A stretch of DNA of 37,766 bases from assembly GCA_027575805.1 (NCBI GenBank), contig JANBPU010000157.1:1-37766 (forward strand), read 5' to 3'. The notes beneath the pieces were generated by a model. The model was not told the DNA's origin, did not search any database, and saw nothing but the letters and a program-made list of their open reading frames with translations. Below are positions 23,012-37,693 of this stretch, in pieces; positions within the stretch are counted from its first letter, which is position 1, and every line of letters begins with the position of its first letter. The stretch is from Mycoemilia scoparia. Taxonomy: Eukaryota; Kickxellomycota; Kickxellomycetes; Kickxellales; Kickxellaceae. The position numbers were made by a program, and so were the translations under genes.

Positions 23012-25453
23012 GCATGCATGCATATGCTTCTTATTCTTTTGAGAAGAATTTCAAAGACAGAAGCAGTAATGGTTATTTCAAAAGGGGATTTTGGATTTAA
23101 ATTGTTTATACCGAAGCTTCCAATAAAAAAGAGTTTCAAATACATTTTTTCGAGTTTCTCCTTACTTAGTCATTTGATGTATATTCTTTTTAATGTAGGC
23201 AGCAGCTGTATGTACATACAAATGTGCCTATATAATACGTTGGTGTACATGAGTGTAACCTGTACCAATGCTTATTTTCTCTTAATGGTTGAATTAATAG
23301 TAGGTCAAACAGCCAATTTCACAACCAACCCTTCTAGTTAAGCTTTTTATGGTATGGAGAGTGTTTTGTTCTTTTATTCGTATTTAACCTTGCATCTTTA
23401 GTTCAATCAATGACCTGTTTCCATATCAAGAATATAGTGGTTTGCCTAAAAGACTGTTTATGTGTGCCCAGGTATTCGTGAATTATATATGTATAAATGT
23501 GTGAGCGTGCATTATGCATATTGGTGGCCAAATACTCAAATATCATTTTCAGAACACCAAATTATTCTACTCCCTACACACAGACATTGGTACTGTTTTT
23601 ATCTCTTATATTATCCTAATTTGTAAACGTGGGAGAATCTTGTATGGTTAGATTATTATGCTGTATTTCGTCCTTCTATTTGTTTATGAAAACAAGCGTT
23701 TGGTGCTCTTGTTGCTCATTGGCACCAAAGAGAAAAGCCACAGTAATTATAATGGTGATATTATTTCCAGTTGATGTCCTTCCCATCATCACAATTACCA
23801 TGAAACTTATTTTGGATTTACTCCTTGCTTTCTTTACATTTTCCAAACATTTGATATTACTCAGCCACGTACATCTTTTGTAACTAACTTTGTTTAAGCA
23901 TGGGCTTGAATCAGAAGGAGCAGTAGTAATAATAGAAGAACATTAACATGTGTAATGATTTTCGTATAATGAGATTATGTACAAAAAAAGATTTAGACTT
24001 TTTCCCAAGTGTTGGCGTGTTGTATTAACAACTACCAGAATACAAATCAATATTCTTTGGCTTTCATTCAGTCGCTTTTTCTGGCTCAGCCTTTTAGGGT
24101 TTTCGTGAAGTTGTTTCCATTTTTATAAACGGTTCACCAACTGTGGTTCTAGACAAGGTTACTTCAATATGACTATTTTCTCCCAATCTCATTTACTCGC
24201 TAGACTCGGGTTCTCTTTCTCTACCATTTGTATCATGTTTTTTGTGTACACTTGGTTTATTCATTATATCCAAGCTTTAAAACAGTAAAAAGAGTGAACT
24301 ACTTTTATGTTGATGGACAAATTGATTCCAGAATCTGTAAATAGCATAAGCTGTTATTGTCAGAGGTAATAGTAAGAGAGATAGCAATCCCCCAATTTAC
24401 TCATTCCATTATTTATAGCACTCTATCTATATACTTTTATCTAAGTGTATGGGTATAATAATTGGATCAAACCACAAAAAACAAAGAATTTATAGCCACA
24501 TTGAATTTAACAATTTATCCATTATATTCACTTTTCCCACAACCTCATATCATATTTATTCTATTCTAAATGCCAGCCAATACATTTAGGTTGAATTGTA
24601 GATAAATATTTGAAAACTTTCTAATCAAGTCCTAATAGATTGCTATTCAATGTCTGATATTCATTTTTAACATTGTTGATTCTTTAATCTTTTCTAATTG
24701 TGTTTTGAATAAGGTCTTAAAAGTGATCATAACAAAGCCGTGGCATTTGTATTTGGTAAAGAAAGAAAAAACTGTAAAATCCTTATCCCTATATGTGTGA
24801 ATAGACACCAGATGCCTTTGCTTTAATATCCAAGTATATATATATGTATATATGGACGAGTAGAAGCAAATGCCTATTACTATTTTCCCCTAACAGCTAG
24901 CCACGCAACAACAGGCTATGATAAATTGCCTATATGGATTTATCATGATTATACAGCATGTGAAATTTGGTTAATGGCTTAAATGGCTTATACATAAAGA
25001 AAATTGGTGTAGGAAGATAAGGCGTTGAAACAGGTACTAAATATTGGCAGTGCGAATTCTGGAAAAACATCATAGGCATTGTTGCAATGTTTCCTATAAC
25101 AGTTGGAGATAAACATGCCATACAGTTACTATTTGGGCTTACCACAGAAGGTCCAAACGTCTAAGCCTTTCCAACAGGTGTTTTGGTCTTGATCTGGGTG
25201 TCATCTAGATAAGAGATGCTGGAGCATCATATAGATGCCTTCTACGGTGGGCATCAATACTTGTTGTTGGGAGCATCTATAAATACAGGACATGAGGTTG
25301 GATGAACGATATCTCTCAAGTGGTCTTATTTCTCATTTATCACACTATTAATCTTCATAAAAGGTTCACTGCGACTCACTGAACTTTGAAACTTTGCATA
25401 GCTTCAACACCATAATATTGCATTTTTAATTTATTTCATGAGTGTATAGTAAA

Positions 25454-25586
25454 TGGGAAGATTTCGTTAGTGATCGAATCTATGGTAGGCAGAAATGGGG
25501 CCTCCTCGGGTTTGGCCCAATCACCAGCCAATCCATATATAATTCATGGGGTCCCATTTTGCCCAAAGCATCACGAACTTTTACCA
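25454..25586 (+). mobile_element. R2 MITE copy 4
   Basis: A 133-bp R2 element from TGGGAAGATTTCG to CTTTTACCA. Flanks are AA on both sides, diverged from TA. It lies 35 bases upstream of an R1 copy. Confidence 0.7.
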
Positions 25587-25621
25587 AATTATGAGCGACT
25601 GTGGTTATTAAATTGTATATA

Positions 25622-25736
25622 TGGATCATAATTTTTGAAGGGTAAATTTTGGTGACTAATGATTATAAGGGCAATTATTCCCAAATGGATGTCCAATTTT
25701 ACTAGTAAACTTTCACCCTTCAAAAATAATCTCCCA
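25622..25736 (+). mobile_element. R1 MITE copy 12
   Basis: A 115-bp R1 element with TA flanks. The left end is the GGATCATAA form and the right end the TTTACTAGTAAAC form, so it mixes the two subfamilies, like copy 3. Confidence 0.85.
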
Positions 25737-26472
25737 TATGGTTGTGATGATACTGTCCTCATACCAGCCTCGACTGCTATTGAAATTGGAATTCCTATTT
25801 ATATTATCATTTCATTTACAAACTCTACAACTGATAAAGAGGGACACTCTCACCTTACTCCTCCCCATACTATTCTTTCCACTACCAGGGAAAAGCCAGT
25901 CAATTACCAGATACCAGAAACTAAATAGAGTGATGCCAAAATCGACCTAACTCACCAGATCCTAGAATCTATGGATACAAAAAACAGATCAGGTCTGCCA
26001 ATAGTGCTGATTGAAGCCATCAGGGTACTGGCATTAATGTTCAACTAGTATCTGCTATCAACACTGATAACACAACCTTTATATAACACATCTTGGCTCC
26101 AGCAGAAATCATTGGTCTTTTTTTAGCTTGTGCTCTATTTAGTATCAGAAGTTGGTTATGTTTCTTTTGTTTTTTATTCATCTAAAATTTCCATTTTACA
26201 TGAACTAATAAAAAAGAATTTAAATATTAAGCTAATTTTGAAGAATGTTTAGTAACTATGATACCTTGATTTCTCCTCTTTCTGCAATTCTTTTCTTAGT
26301 TGTCACTTTTATAAATAAAATGACTGGCATCAATATACTAAAAATCCATCAACCCATAATACTTAAGCACTGATCATACTCTTGTCCTGCTTTATTGAAA
26401 ATGGCAATCAATATGATGATAAGCATTAAATACTTTCTATCTTTTTGGGTAATTTGATATCGATTCAAAAGA

Positions 26473-26962
26473 ATGTTTGGTCTATTCGGTGGTGGTAACA
26501 GCAACAACAAGACACAACAACCCCAGGCTCCAGTTGGTGGTATGCCTGGAGGTTTCGGTGGAATGGGTGCTGCTGGTGCTGGTATGGATCCACAAATGCA
26601 ATATGCTGCTGCTGAACAAGAACTTGAGATGGTCACTGATATGTTCACAAGGTTAGTATTATTATTTTATCACTATAATTTGTGGAATACACTTGTGTGT
26701 ACAGAAATATGAAAATTTCTTCAGTATTTGTTACAAATACAGAGTCCAAACATTAAGAAAATCTTTATCTAATAATATTTAAATAATATATAGACTTGGA
26801 GATGCTTGCCACAAGAAATGCATCTTACAAAAATACAATGATGAAGAATTGACCAAAGGGGAATCGGTTTGCTTGGATCGTTGTGTTTCAAAGTTCTTCC
26901 AGGTTAACAAGGAAGTCAGTGACAAGTTGACCAAACTTTCTCAACTCAGTGCTTCTGCCTAA
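26473..26962 (+). CDS. TIM10: Mitochondrial intermembrane-space chaperone Tim10
   Basis: Small Tim chaperone. With Tim9 it escorts hydrophobic carrier proteins from the TOM complex to the TIM22 insertase in the inner membrane. Two exons, 26473-26651 and 26794-26962, separated by a 142-nt GT-AG intron that splits the codon for Arg60; 115 aa. The twin CX3C motifs are Cys65/Cys69 (CHKKC) and Cys86/Cys90 (CLDRC), 16 residues apart, forming two disulfides after Mia40-dependent oxidation. AAEQELEMVTDMF before the first motif and KGESVCLDRC identify it as Tim10 rather than Tim8, Tim9 or Tim13. Family members are usually ~90 aa. The extra length is a Gly/Met/Gln-rich N-terminal segment (residues 1-42). 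The start is the first ATG of the frame and follows an AT-rich leader. AATAAA lies 77 bases past the stop. Confidence 0.95.
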
Positions 26963-27038
26963 AAATATTACAATAGAGTATACATAGACTTTGGAATATT
27001 GTGCTGTGTTGTGTTGTAGTCTTTTAAAAATATAAACA

Positions 27039-27044
27039 AATAAA
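27039..27044 (+). terminator. Poly(A) signal of TIM10
   Basis: AATAAA in an A-rich context a short distance past the TIM10 stop codon. Confidence 0.6.
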
Positions 27045-27090
27045 TGAAAATTTCCTCCACATGGCCTGTTACAACATTTAATGAACTATA

Positions 27091-27205
27091 TGGGCAATAA
27101 TTTTTGAAGGGTGAATTTTAGTAAACACTGATTATAGGGGCAATCACAGATAAATGGATGTCTAGTTTTAATAGTAAACTTTCACCCTTCGAAAATTATT
27201 ACCTA
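27091..27205 (+). mobile_element. R1 MITE copy 13
   Basis: A 115-bp R1 element with TA on both sides. The central ACTAGT palindrome is mutated to AATAGT. It lies 47 bases past the TIM10 poly(A) signal. Confidence 0.85.
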
Positions 27206-27260
27206 TATATTTTTGCTTTAATTGACACCCATCCTTATCCTCACTATTAAATGCAGCATA

Positions 27261-27376
27261 TGGGTAGCTATTTTTGAAGGGTAGCCATTTGCTAACAGGC
27301 TGTGATCACTCATTTGGCTGTGTTTTCCCCTATAATCGTTGGCCACCAAAAGTCACCCTTCGAAAATTATGATCCA
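27261..27376 (-). mobile_element. R1 MITE copy 14
   Basis: A 116-bp R1 element of the second subfamily, in reverse. Its right TA (27377-27378) is shared with the next copy. Confidence 0.85.
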
Positions 27377-27378
27377 TA

Positions 27379-27493
27379 TGCGCAATAATTTTTGAAGGGT
27401 AAATTTTGGTGGCCAATGATTATAGGCGCAATAACAGCCAAATGGATGTCCAATTTTACTAATAAATGTTTACCCTTCAAAAATAACCACCCA
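27379..27493 (+). mobile_element. R1 MITE copy 15
   Basis: A 115-bp R1 element chained head-on to copy 14 through one TA. The right TA is at 27494-27495. The right end carries the AACCACCCA form. Confidence 0.85.
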
Positions 27494-28229
27494 TATAGTA
27501 TGTGTGTGAGGGAGTGGGTGTACTTCAAACATGTGCTGCACTTGTTATTTTGGCCCAAGTTTCGACATCATTCATTATTTGAATTTAGCATTGATTCCAG
27601 GCCTATTATGAACCAATAGGAAAAATGTAGGCTAATGACACCTTTCACACCAATTACATAATAGAAAAAGGATCCTTCTTTTGGAGTTGGGTGAAATGAA
27701 GCTGGAGTAATGTAGTGTGAAACATTCAAAGAGATCTTGTCCTTTCGGACACTACTTTTTATTGCTTTCCAATCAAATTTCTGAGGGGGGCTTTTAGACA
27801 CTTTTATAGACATCATCATCTCATGGCACTCTAAAACTCATTTTAGTACTTACGTGTAAATACTACGTTTATTAATGTCCTTTGATGCTTCAATCAAAGG
27901 GTAGCTACAAAAAATTCAAAGCAATATATAATTTAAAATTACGATTCAAGTAACAATTAGCATCTAAAAACCAATTTACTTTTATTTGACTTAGTGTGAC
28001 TTGATGCTCTACCTTGCAGATAGATACATTACATCTACGTAAGAATTATTGAAAAGCAGCTATAAATATGACATGGGCAGAATTTTTTATTCCAAGACAT
28101 TTACTTTATTTCTCTCGAACTATCTTTGAATCTACAATTCATAGATATAAAACTCCAAGTTTCACTTTGTTAACTAGTATCAATAACCTCAAACACTATA
28201 ACTAAATTTGCCATTTGAATTATCCAAAT

Positions 28230-31017
<2,788 letters not shown>

Positions 31018-31103
31018 TCAGATTGTATAGCTTTAGTTTCATGTTTTCTTCATGGTATCTTTTTGTCTATAGACAGAAATTTTAGAATCTATTCTTGTTT
31101 TGC

Positions 31104-31109
31104 AATAAA
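31104..31109 (+). terminator. Poly(A) signal of CDC48
   Basis: AATAAA 87 bases past the stop codon, followed by a GTGT-containing stretch. Confidence 0.6.
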
Positions 31110-31291
31110 GCACATGTGTACCCAACTACCCTTTTTATATTATACCCAAGTTTTAGAACTCCTGAGCGGTTCCTACTCCAAGAGTTTTGATCCGTTAATG
31201 TATATTTGAAAAGTACTACTAACAATGAATAAGCTAACAGCAAGAATAAATATAGGTATAATTGTGATTTAGCGGCATCTGTAACTGTATA

Positions 31292-31406
31292 TGGGCAATA
31301 ATTTTTGAAGGGTAAATTTTGATGACCAGTGACTACAGGCGTAATCACAGCCAAATGAATGTCCAGTTTTACTAATAAATGTTCACCCTTCAAAAATAAT
31401 CACCCA
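31292..31406 (+). mobile_element. R1 MITE copy 16
   Basis: A 115-bp R1 element, left flank TA, right flank GA. It lies in the middle of the convergent spacer and is close in sequence to copy 8 (shared GATGACCAGTGACTACAGGC). Confidence 0.85.
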
Positions 31407-31544
31407 GATAAACAGAATCTAACCCATCTATTAAAGGAACTGGGATGATAACTGGTTTTGAATATTGAGAAACTAATATTGAAATGTATACTAAAATAAT
31501 GTAAAAAGAAATTAAACAAAAATGGGGAACCTTATATGCATATA

Positions 31545-34500
31545 CTATTCGATTTCCATTTCATTGTTTTCATGGTTGGTTTTATCGGGTCTGCTGGGTG
31601 TTTCTGGAGCAGGAGAGTCCTCTAGCATCTTTGTGGTGTCTGGATTTTGAGTTTCAGGAGGCCCTCCAGACATTGGTGATATAACAGATGTAGCTGCCAC
31701 TCTTTCTCTAATGGCAGATAGTTTACTTAACTCACGATCGAGGCTTCGCTGGTAGGGCAACACTGCTTGCTCAGCAAGAATTGCCACTGACGTTTTCTCC
31801 TCTTGATCTGCTGTTTCTTCCTCGTTTCCTGAATCCTCGCGGATTTTTGACTTAAGGTTCCTCTTTTCAAGTTCCTCATGGAGGAATGTGTTTACTAGCT
31901 CAGCATGTCGTGGGCGCATGATTCCAACCACCATTTGGCTTAGTGCCGTAAACCACAAATTCACGACATCAGCCCAAAGATATTCCTGCTTCTTCAAGAC
32001 TTCTTGATCCTCACCTTTTCCCTCGCTAGTGGGCATGTTGTCATTTACTAAATCAAGAATATAGGTTATGCATTCTTTATGGATCTTAACCATCAATTGT
32101 CCAATAAGTGGCGGCGCTAGTGTTGAAGCGGCAGAGCGAAGTCCGGCCTTATTTACAGCACTACTAACTGGTTGTGGGAATGCGGTGCGAGCAGCTGATG
32201 AAAACATCCTAGAGAAGGTCACTACATGGCGTGTTGGTTCTTCCTGGGATTCCAAACAACTATCGGTAGATGGTTGTTCAGATTCTGTGTCGTCTTTAGT
32301 CTTCAGCCCTGTTGATTCTTCAAAAATGGATTTCATTGTATTAAAGAATGAGTCCAAAGTGTTTTCACGAGTAGCCTGGATAGTTAATCGCAACTTGAGA
32401 CCCTCAACTGTAGATTGGATCAAGTGGTCATATGCAGTTAGGGAAACAAATCCAGCCTTTGGAGCCTTTCTGCTCTTTTCGGTAGACTTCTTTGCTTTGT
32501 TACTCCTTAGTTCCTTTTCCCAGTTCTTTATTGAATTTTCTAGTCCAGATCTACCCAGATACCTTCCAATAAGTGACACATAAGAGACTGGGATTATTGA
32601 TGCCAAGAGGAGTTGTGCCCATGCTGCAGTGCAGTCGAGTACATGCTTATAGTGTGGCTCAAGGATGGCAAACAGATCTGCTGGCAGAATATCCAAACCC
32701 TCCCTGGTCAGATCATTGTGTACATTCTCCAGTCGATGAATCCAGCACTTTTGGGTTTCCGTAATACATTTAGAAAGGTTTTGGTAGACATTCTGAGGCG
32801 CAAGTAGAGTGAGTTTCTTTCTGAGCTGCAATACAGCTTCTAGTCTACTGTTTTCACTTGGATCGTTGGAAGAGTCAATTTGAGCAGGCCTCCTAACCAG
32901 GTCGCCAGTAAAGAGTTGGTATACTTGCGCGAGAATACAAAGTACCCTTTCATGCAGGAACATGGCGGAAGTAGGCTCGTACGAAGCCGCATCAACGCCA
33001 CTATCAAGGTTGCTAAGAATGAGAGCACAGGAGTCATGGAGTCTATCTCTATCTGCCTTCAGTCTTTCGGTGAGAGATACTATTTCTCTCCAGTCGCTAT
33101 CTAATCCTGGGTTTTTGGATTTATCTCCCTGTTGAGCACCTTCAGGTGGAGCATTACTGTCATCTGCACCGAGATCATGACTAGATGCACTTAAGACTGA
33201 TTCGGTGTACTTTGAGATGGCCGAGTTTAGGTTGTAGGACGACCAAAGGACAAATCGGTAGTATATGTCCAATGCGGACAAAGTGGTGAAAAGCTCATTA
33301 TCCCCAAATACTATACTGGGTCGAGCAAAGAACATATCAATCCACTGAATAGTGCCACGGCTTCGATTTTGTTCACCATATGTGTCGTCACCATGGCTGG
33401 ATTTGGGTATGATGCTAAGATAGTTGACTATATTCTTTTCTCTGATGAGCATCCTCAAAAGAGTCAGTGACTGGTAAAGCTCGTCATTTCTGATGCTACT
33501 AAATTTGGCGCTCTGGATATCTTGTATAAGCTCGTCTGATGGCAAACTTATAAGCTGCAGTGGATCTTGAGGAAGCCTCTCTGCAATATCAGTACCCTCT
33601 ACGAGTTTACCAATTGATTGCAAGAGCATACGTATGGCTTGAGCAGTCGCTAGCTTTATGAGTGGACCAGGAATGGTTGGGTCCTCATTTCCAAGCCTTC
33701 TACGGCGAATTTTTCTCTGAAGTTCTTTTTCGGACTTATCTGCACCTTGGGGATCCGTATCTCTATTATTTTCATCCTGGTCGCTTTGCTCCTCTTCCTC
33801 GCTGGGGCTATCATACATTCCGACATCGCTCTCTTGGTCTTCGTCTCCATCGGCCACAGCAGGAACAATAATATCTTTCAATTCGTAATCCTCAAAGTCT
33901 AGTTGGTCGAGATTGGAGTCAAAGTTGAGGTTGTTGGATCCATACTTTAGTAAGCCAAGATCATCGATAACGCCCAAAATGTGGACACATGATGCAACAA
34001 TGTAAAAGCTATCTATGTGACGATTCAGAAGACTCAAAAGCATTTCTGCAACCTTTTGAAGCGTTGGAATCTGCTTCATGTCAAAAAAGACCTGCCACCT
34101 CAAACTATTGGACATTATGTCCAACAGTGGGACAATTGCCTGCGGGTTACCAGAATAGCGCCTCAAGAGCCCGTCGAGCCTATTTACTAGGATACGTGAT
34201 GGCCCCTCAAGCTGCGATTCAAGTGACTTGCGGCCATCCTTCCGCTTCTCCTTTGCTAACTTTAATGTTAATGAACCCTCATATTCGGATATCCAGGAAG
34301 AAAATGCATATAAGATAGCAATTTCCTCTTCCTGAGTAAGCTTGTAACGACCATCCGGAAAAATATCGTTTCTTGCTTGATTGTCTTGGCTTTGTTGAGT
34401 GGACTCTGAATGGTCGAGGCATATATAGTCTGCCAAATTTATGATGTTTTGGAACTTATTAAATTCATGCCACAAAGCAGAAGCACCAGCTTTAAGACGA

Positions 34501-37240
34501 GAAGTGTTTAGCTTTTCATTCAGGCTTGATCCTGTGGCTGAAAAGGAAGCAAAATCTTCAAGCATTGACCAGTTGGTTTCTTCATCAAGCGCCCTCTTTA
34601 AAATACTGTCTTTAGTTTCAATAGCTTTAAGAGCATTTGTGGTTTCATCACTATTATCGTTCTTGCTGTTAGACAGGGTACCAAGGTGCTTGAGGAAGGC
34701 AGAAATTGCTTTGAAATTTAGCCAAACCTTTAGATTGTTTTTGCGTAATGATGGATTGCTGGAATGAAGTTCAGAGATGTTTCGAGATATAAGATCAAAT
34801 GATATGTTGATGGTATTGTCAATAGTGGATTCTGAGCTTGGTTGGTCATCCTGGTTGTTTGTATCATTAGTTAGGCCGTCTTCGGCATCAGAATCTTCGT
34901 CCCCTTCGTCAAAACCAATTGTCTCGCTCACTCTAGTGCCAATAAATGGTATCCACTCTGACTTTATCCACCATTGAACAAGTGGTGTTGCTGCATTACG
35001 CACATGTACATTTGTATGTAACAAAAGTGGAGCTACGTAGTTCATTATTGGATGAGAAGGGAATAAGTCTTCATCTCTGTCTGTCGTACTAGTAAAGGAT
35101 GCCATGGACAAAACTTCAGCTCCAAATACAATAGGCCCATCTTTAGAGCTGGACTTATTGGTATCATTGTCTGAGTCACTATCTGATTGAAGCATATCTT
35201 GGCTAAGGGACCAACCGGTGGAGGACTTCCCCTTCTTTCCTTTGCCCTTTCGACCTCGCTGGGATTGAGATTTATTGCCCTTTGAATCAGAATCATCGAC
35301 CCCATCCTCACCAGCACCACCATGCAACTTACCCCAAGTGAGTATGCTGTCACTGCTCAGTAACCCATCGTCCTTCATTATATTAAGAAGATTAAGGGCA
35401 GCTATCTGGGTCTTGTGATCAGTGTCTGAAACAGCAATTTGAACCAACCGAGAGCCAAATCTCTGCATAAAAGATCTGAGTCCAGTAGCAATCGTGGAAC
35501 CACCGCTTTTATAAACATTAGATACTCCAACAAGAGCCGCTTCGCGTACCTTTGCATCCTTGTCGTTCCAGCCCCAGCCAAAGTAACGAGTATAGCGAGA
35601 CTCAAGGTAGGCATTTGGATCTTGACTGATCCATTGAGAAAGATGGTTGATACATTCAATGCGAAGATGAGGGTCAATGTCCCTGACACGCAGCTTGAAA
35701 AGACCATCAAACATATGCGAAAGTGCTTGAATTGTGGCAGATCTTTGCAGTCTGACCTCGTTGGCATGCTGCTCTGCTCTTTCCAGATGAGGATTGGTTG
35801 TAGATCCAGAGCTCTTTCTTCGGCTCCTCCCACTTGTGGCAGAACTTTTATTTCGGAGGCTTGTTAACTGACGCTGGGCAGTAACAATGTCAGCTTCAAG
35901 GCGAACCCGAATACTTACCAAGCTTGAAAGCAAATGTAGACCAAACACAGTAGCAACGTGGCGGAATGGTCTGTAAGTACTATTTGCCATTTCAAATATC
36001 CATGAAGTGAATATTGTTATAAAATATGATAGAGATCCTTCAGGTGAACAAAACTCGCTACTTTCGGATTCACCAAAAACCAGTCTGTGCTGTCCTGATG
36101 TCATTATCTGTGTTATGAACTCAAGTACGTTCTTTTGGAATTTCTTGAATGTTTTGGCTTTGTTAGCTAGTGGATAGTCAGCCCCAAGGCCTTGGTTTAA
36201 AGTATCTACAGTAGAAGCATTGCGTCCTCTTTTAAGAAGAGACTTGCATTGGGAAAAAAGTTCATCCACAGTGTCCTTTACAGAACCATCCTCATCCTGA
36301 ATAGCTTGGCTAAGGATAGCGCCAGGGCAACCAGCAGCTTTGAATGCCAAGTTTACCAGTTCGCATATAGCATCGCATGGCGATTCTCTGTATGAGCTGA
36401 TCCAATCAGTAGCTTGCTGCTTTAGCGAAGTCTGGTTATCAACAATGGCATCTAATAATTTTGAAGATGTCAGCATAAATGTTAGCAGGGTAAACATGGG
36501 TATACAAGGATGACAAGATGATATACAATAATTTGAGACTTACCAAAAAGATCGCATCCAGATTGCATGTTGGGAGATGTGCTAACTTCAGCAACACCTG
36601 CGGTTTTACTCGCTCGACCTCCTCTTCTTCCTCCTCGTGTAGATGCTACACCAGATACACCACCTCTTCCTCTTCCCCGACCTCTTCTGCCTTTAGCTGT
36701 ACTTCTATCAACATACTCATCAACACCGTCAGAATCTTCATCACTACTGCTACTTTCTGGTTCGGCGTCAGAGACATTGTCATTATGATCATCTGATTCC
36801 TCTTGCTCGTCGGCATTTTCGCCTTCATCTTCCTCTTCCTCTTCCTCTTCTTGAGCCCTCTTTGAACGCTGCCTTGTTTTAAGTTGTGCCCGCTTTTCAT
36901 TTTCATCCTCACTGCTATTATCATTAGAACTACCTATTTTAACTCGCTTTCGAAGAGGCGATGTCAGCAATTTAGAACCAGGTCGTTTTGTTGCCGATCT
37001 TGGTACTTTAGTAGACTGTCGTCGACTTTGCTTCCCCTTCCCTACAATTGTGATAAAATTCGTATAAATAGAAAAATAGCTTATCCAGATTAGCTATATG
37101 TATATATATAGGTCTTTTCATGCTTAGCTTTGCTATCAAAAGTTGTAGTAGTACCTTTTGGGCTTGTCGGAGTCTTAGTCGGGCTGATAACGCTTGTACG
37201 AGTGCGCAAGCTTCTCGTTGATCTTGGCGTTTCAGCTGCC

Positions 37241-37242
<2 letters not shown>
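31545..37242 (-). CDS. SCC3: Cohesin subunit Scc3/STAG (stromalin)
   Basis: HEAT-repeat cohesin subunit that binds the kleisin and DNA and is needed for loading and sister-chromatid cohesion. Three exons: 37242-37155, 37041-36544 and 36451-31545; introns of 113 and 92 nt, both phase 1; 1830 aa. The N-terminal ~180 residues are disordered: basic, then a long Glu/Asp run, then an RGRGRGRGG patch that may bind nucleic acid. The STAG domain is at ~275-385 (FEMANSTYRPFRHVATVFG) and the stromalin conserved domain at ~442-515 (DIDPHLRIECINHL, YFGWGWNDKDAKVREAAL). The tail is acidic. Yeast Scc3 is ~1150 aa and human STAG ~1230, so this protein is about 600 aa longer, mostly by acidic linkers and an extended C-terminal half. 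Intron 1 has a weak donor (GTACTA), chosen because phase and reading fit. An in-frame ATG 51 bases upstream would add residues encoded by a TA repeat. Confidence 0.93.

Positions 37243-37264
<22 letters not shown>
37241..37264. repeat. (AT)12 microsatellite at SCC3 start
   Basis: Twelve AT units that abut and overlap the SCC3 initiation codon, followed by GT units. It forms the immediate 5' leader of the gene. Confidence 0.9.
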
Positions 37265-37272
<8 letters not shown>

Positions 37273-37689
37273 ATATATAGTTTTCTCACTCAATAATGAG
37301 AAATATTCTGAAGAGGCAATGGGACTAGGTTTCCAATTGTACTGTTCTTCAAACTAAAATAAGGCCTACCAAGATGCTTGAAAGGCAAAAACTATATGAT
37401 TATAGTAGTGAATACTTTATGTGTCTTATTGTTAAGCGTGTAAGAAGAAATATGCTCTGTGATTGTAACTACGAAGAAAAAGTCATGCTAAGCTGTTTCA
37501 AACAATTAAACAATCCCATTACTAGCAGGGTTGTCATCAAAACACAAGCACGTTGCATATACGCGTGTGTTGATTATAATCAACTGATCTGTGATTACAA
37601 TTTACATCTTTGGGTTTTCCCAATGGTTATTAACATGGCTCTTGGAATTGCCGAATAGCCTAGCATAAATAGAATCTAACCTAAAGCCA
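37243..37689. promoter_or_regulatory. 5' flank of SCC3
   Basis: About 450 bp between the SCC3 start and the terminal repeat. It presumably holds the promoter and leader, but I see no clear TATA or regulator site apart from the AT repeat. A 94-codon open frame on the plus strand (37374-37658) has no recognisable family and is not called as a gene. Confidence 0.35.
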
Positions 37690-37693
37690 CATA

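Larger units (their letters stand above)
18028..26472. other. 8.4-kb gene-poor spacer downstream of homeobox gene
   Basis: AT-rich sequence with no convincing gene. It contains the homeobox 3' untranslated region, four triplet-repeat arrays (18.7-19.65 kb), R1 copies at 19.0, 19.2, 21.4, 21.9 and 25.6 kb, an R2 copy at 25.5 kb and a long perfect palindrome at 22962-23011. The longest open frame (22880-23341) runs through microsatellite sequence and has the Tyr/Ile/Cys/Met-rich composition of noncoding DNA. The 25.1-26.2 kb part is less AT-rich and may hold decayed retroelement sequence. Confidence 0.6.
26963..28229. other. TIM10-CDC48 spacer
   Basis: Contains the TIM10 3' end, three R1 elements (two of them chained), and then ~730 bp of AT-rich sequence that must include the CDC48 promoter and 5' untranslated region. 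No other gene is apparent. Confidence 0.6.
31018..31544. other. Convergent CDC48-SCC3 spacer
   Basis: Contains the 3' ends of both genes and one R1 element. No gene is visible. I found a canonical AATAAA only for CDC48. Confidence 0.6.

Noticed and set aside
22880..23341. 153-codon open frame in the long spacer
   Set aside because: It runs through the ATAC/GTAT palindrome, is dominated by Tyr, Ile, Met and Cys, and shows no recognisable domain. It looks like chance in AT-rich DNA.
25262..25409. A solo LTR with defined ends
   Set aside because: TGTTG...CAACA ends and a TATA box are present, but the 5-bp flanks (ATACT and CCATA) do not match, so no target-site duplication supports it.
32068..32583. 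171-codon open frame antisense to SCC3
   Set aside because: It lies wholly inside the SCC3 coding exon on the other strand and mirrors its codon structure; a shadow frame.
37374..37658. 94-codon open frame divergent from SCC3
   Set aside because: No recognisable family, no splice context, and AT-rich codon use unlike the six real genes. It is more likely part of the SCC3 5' flank.
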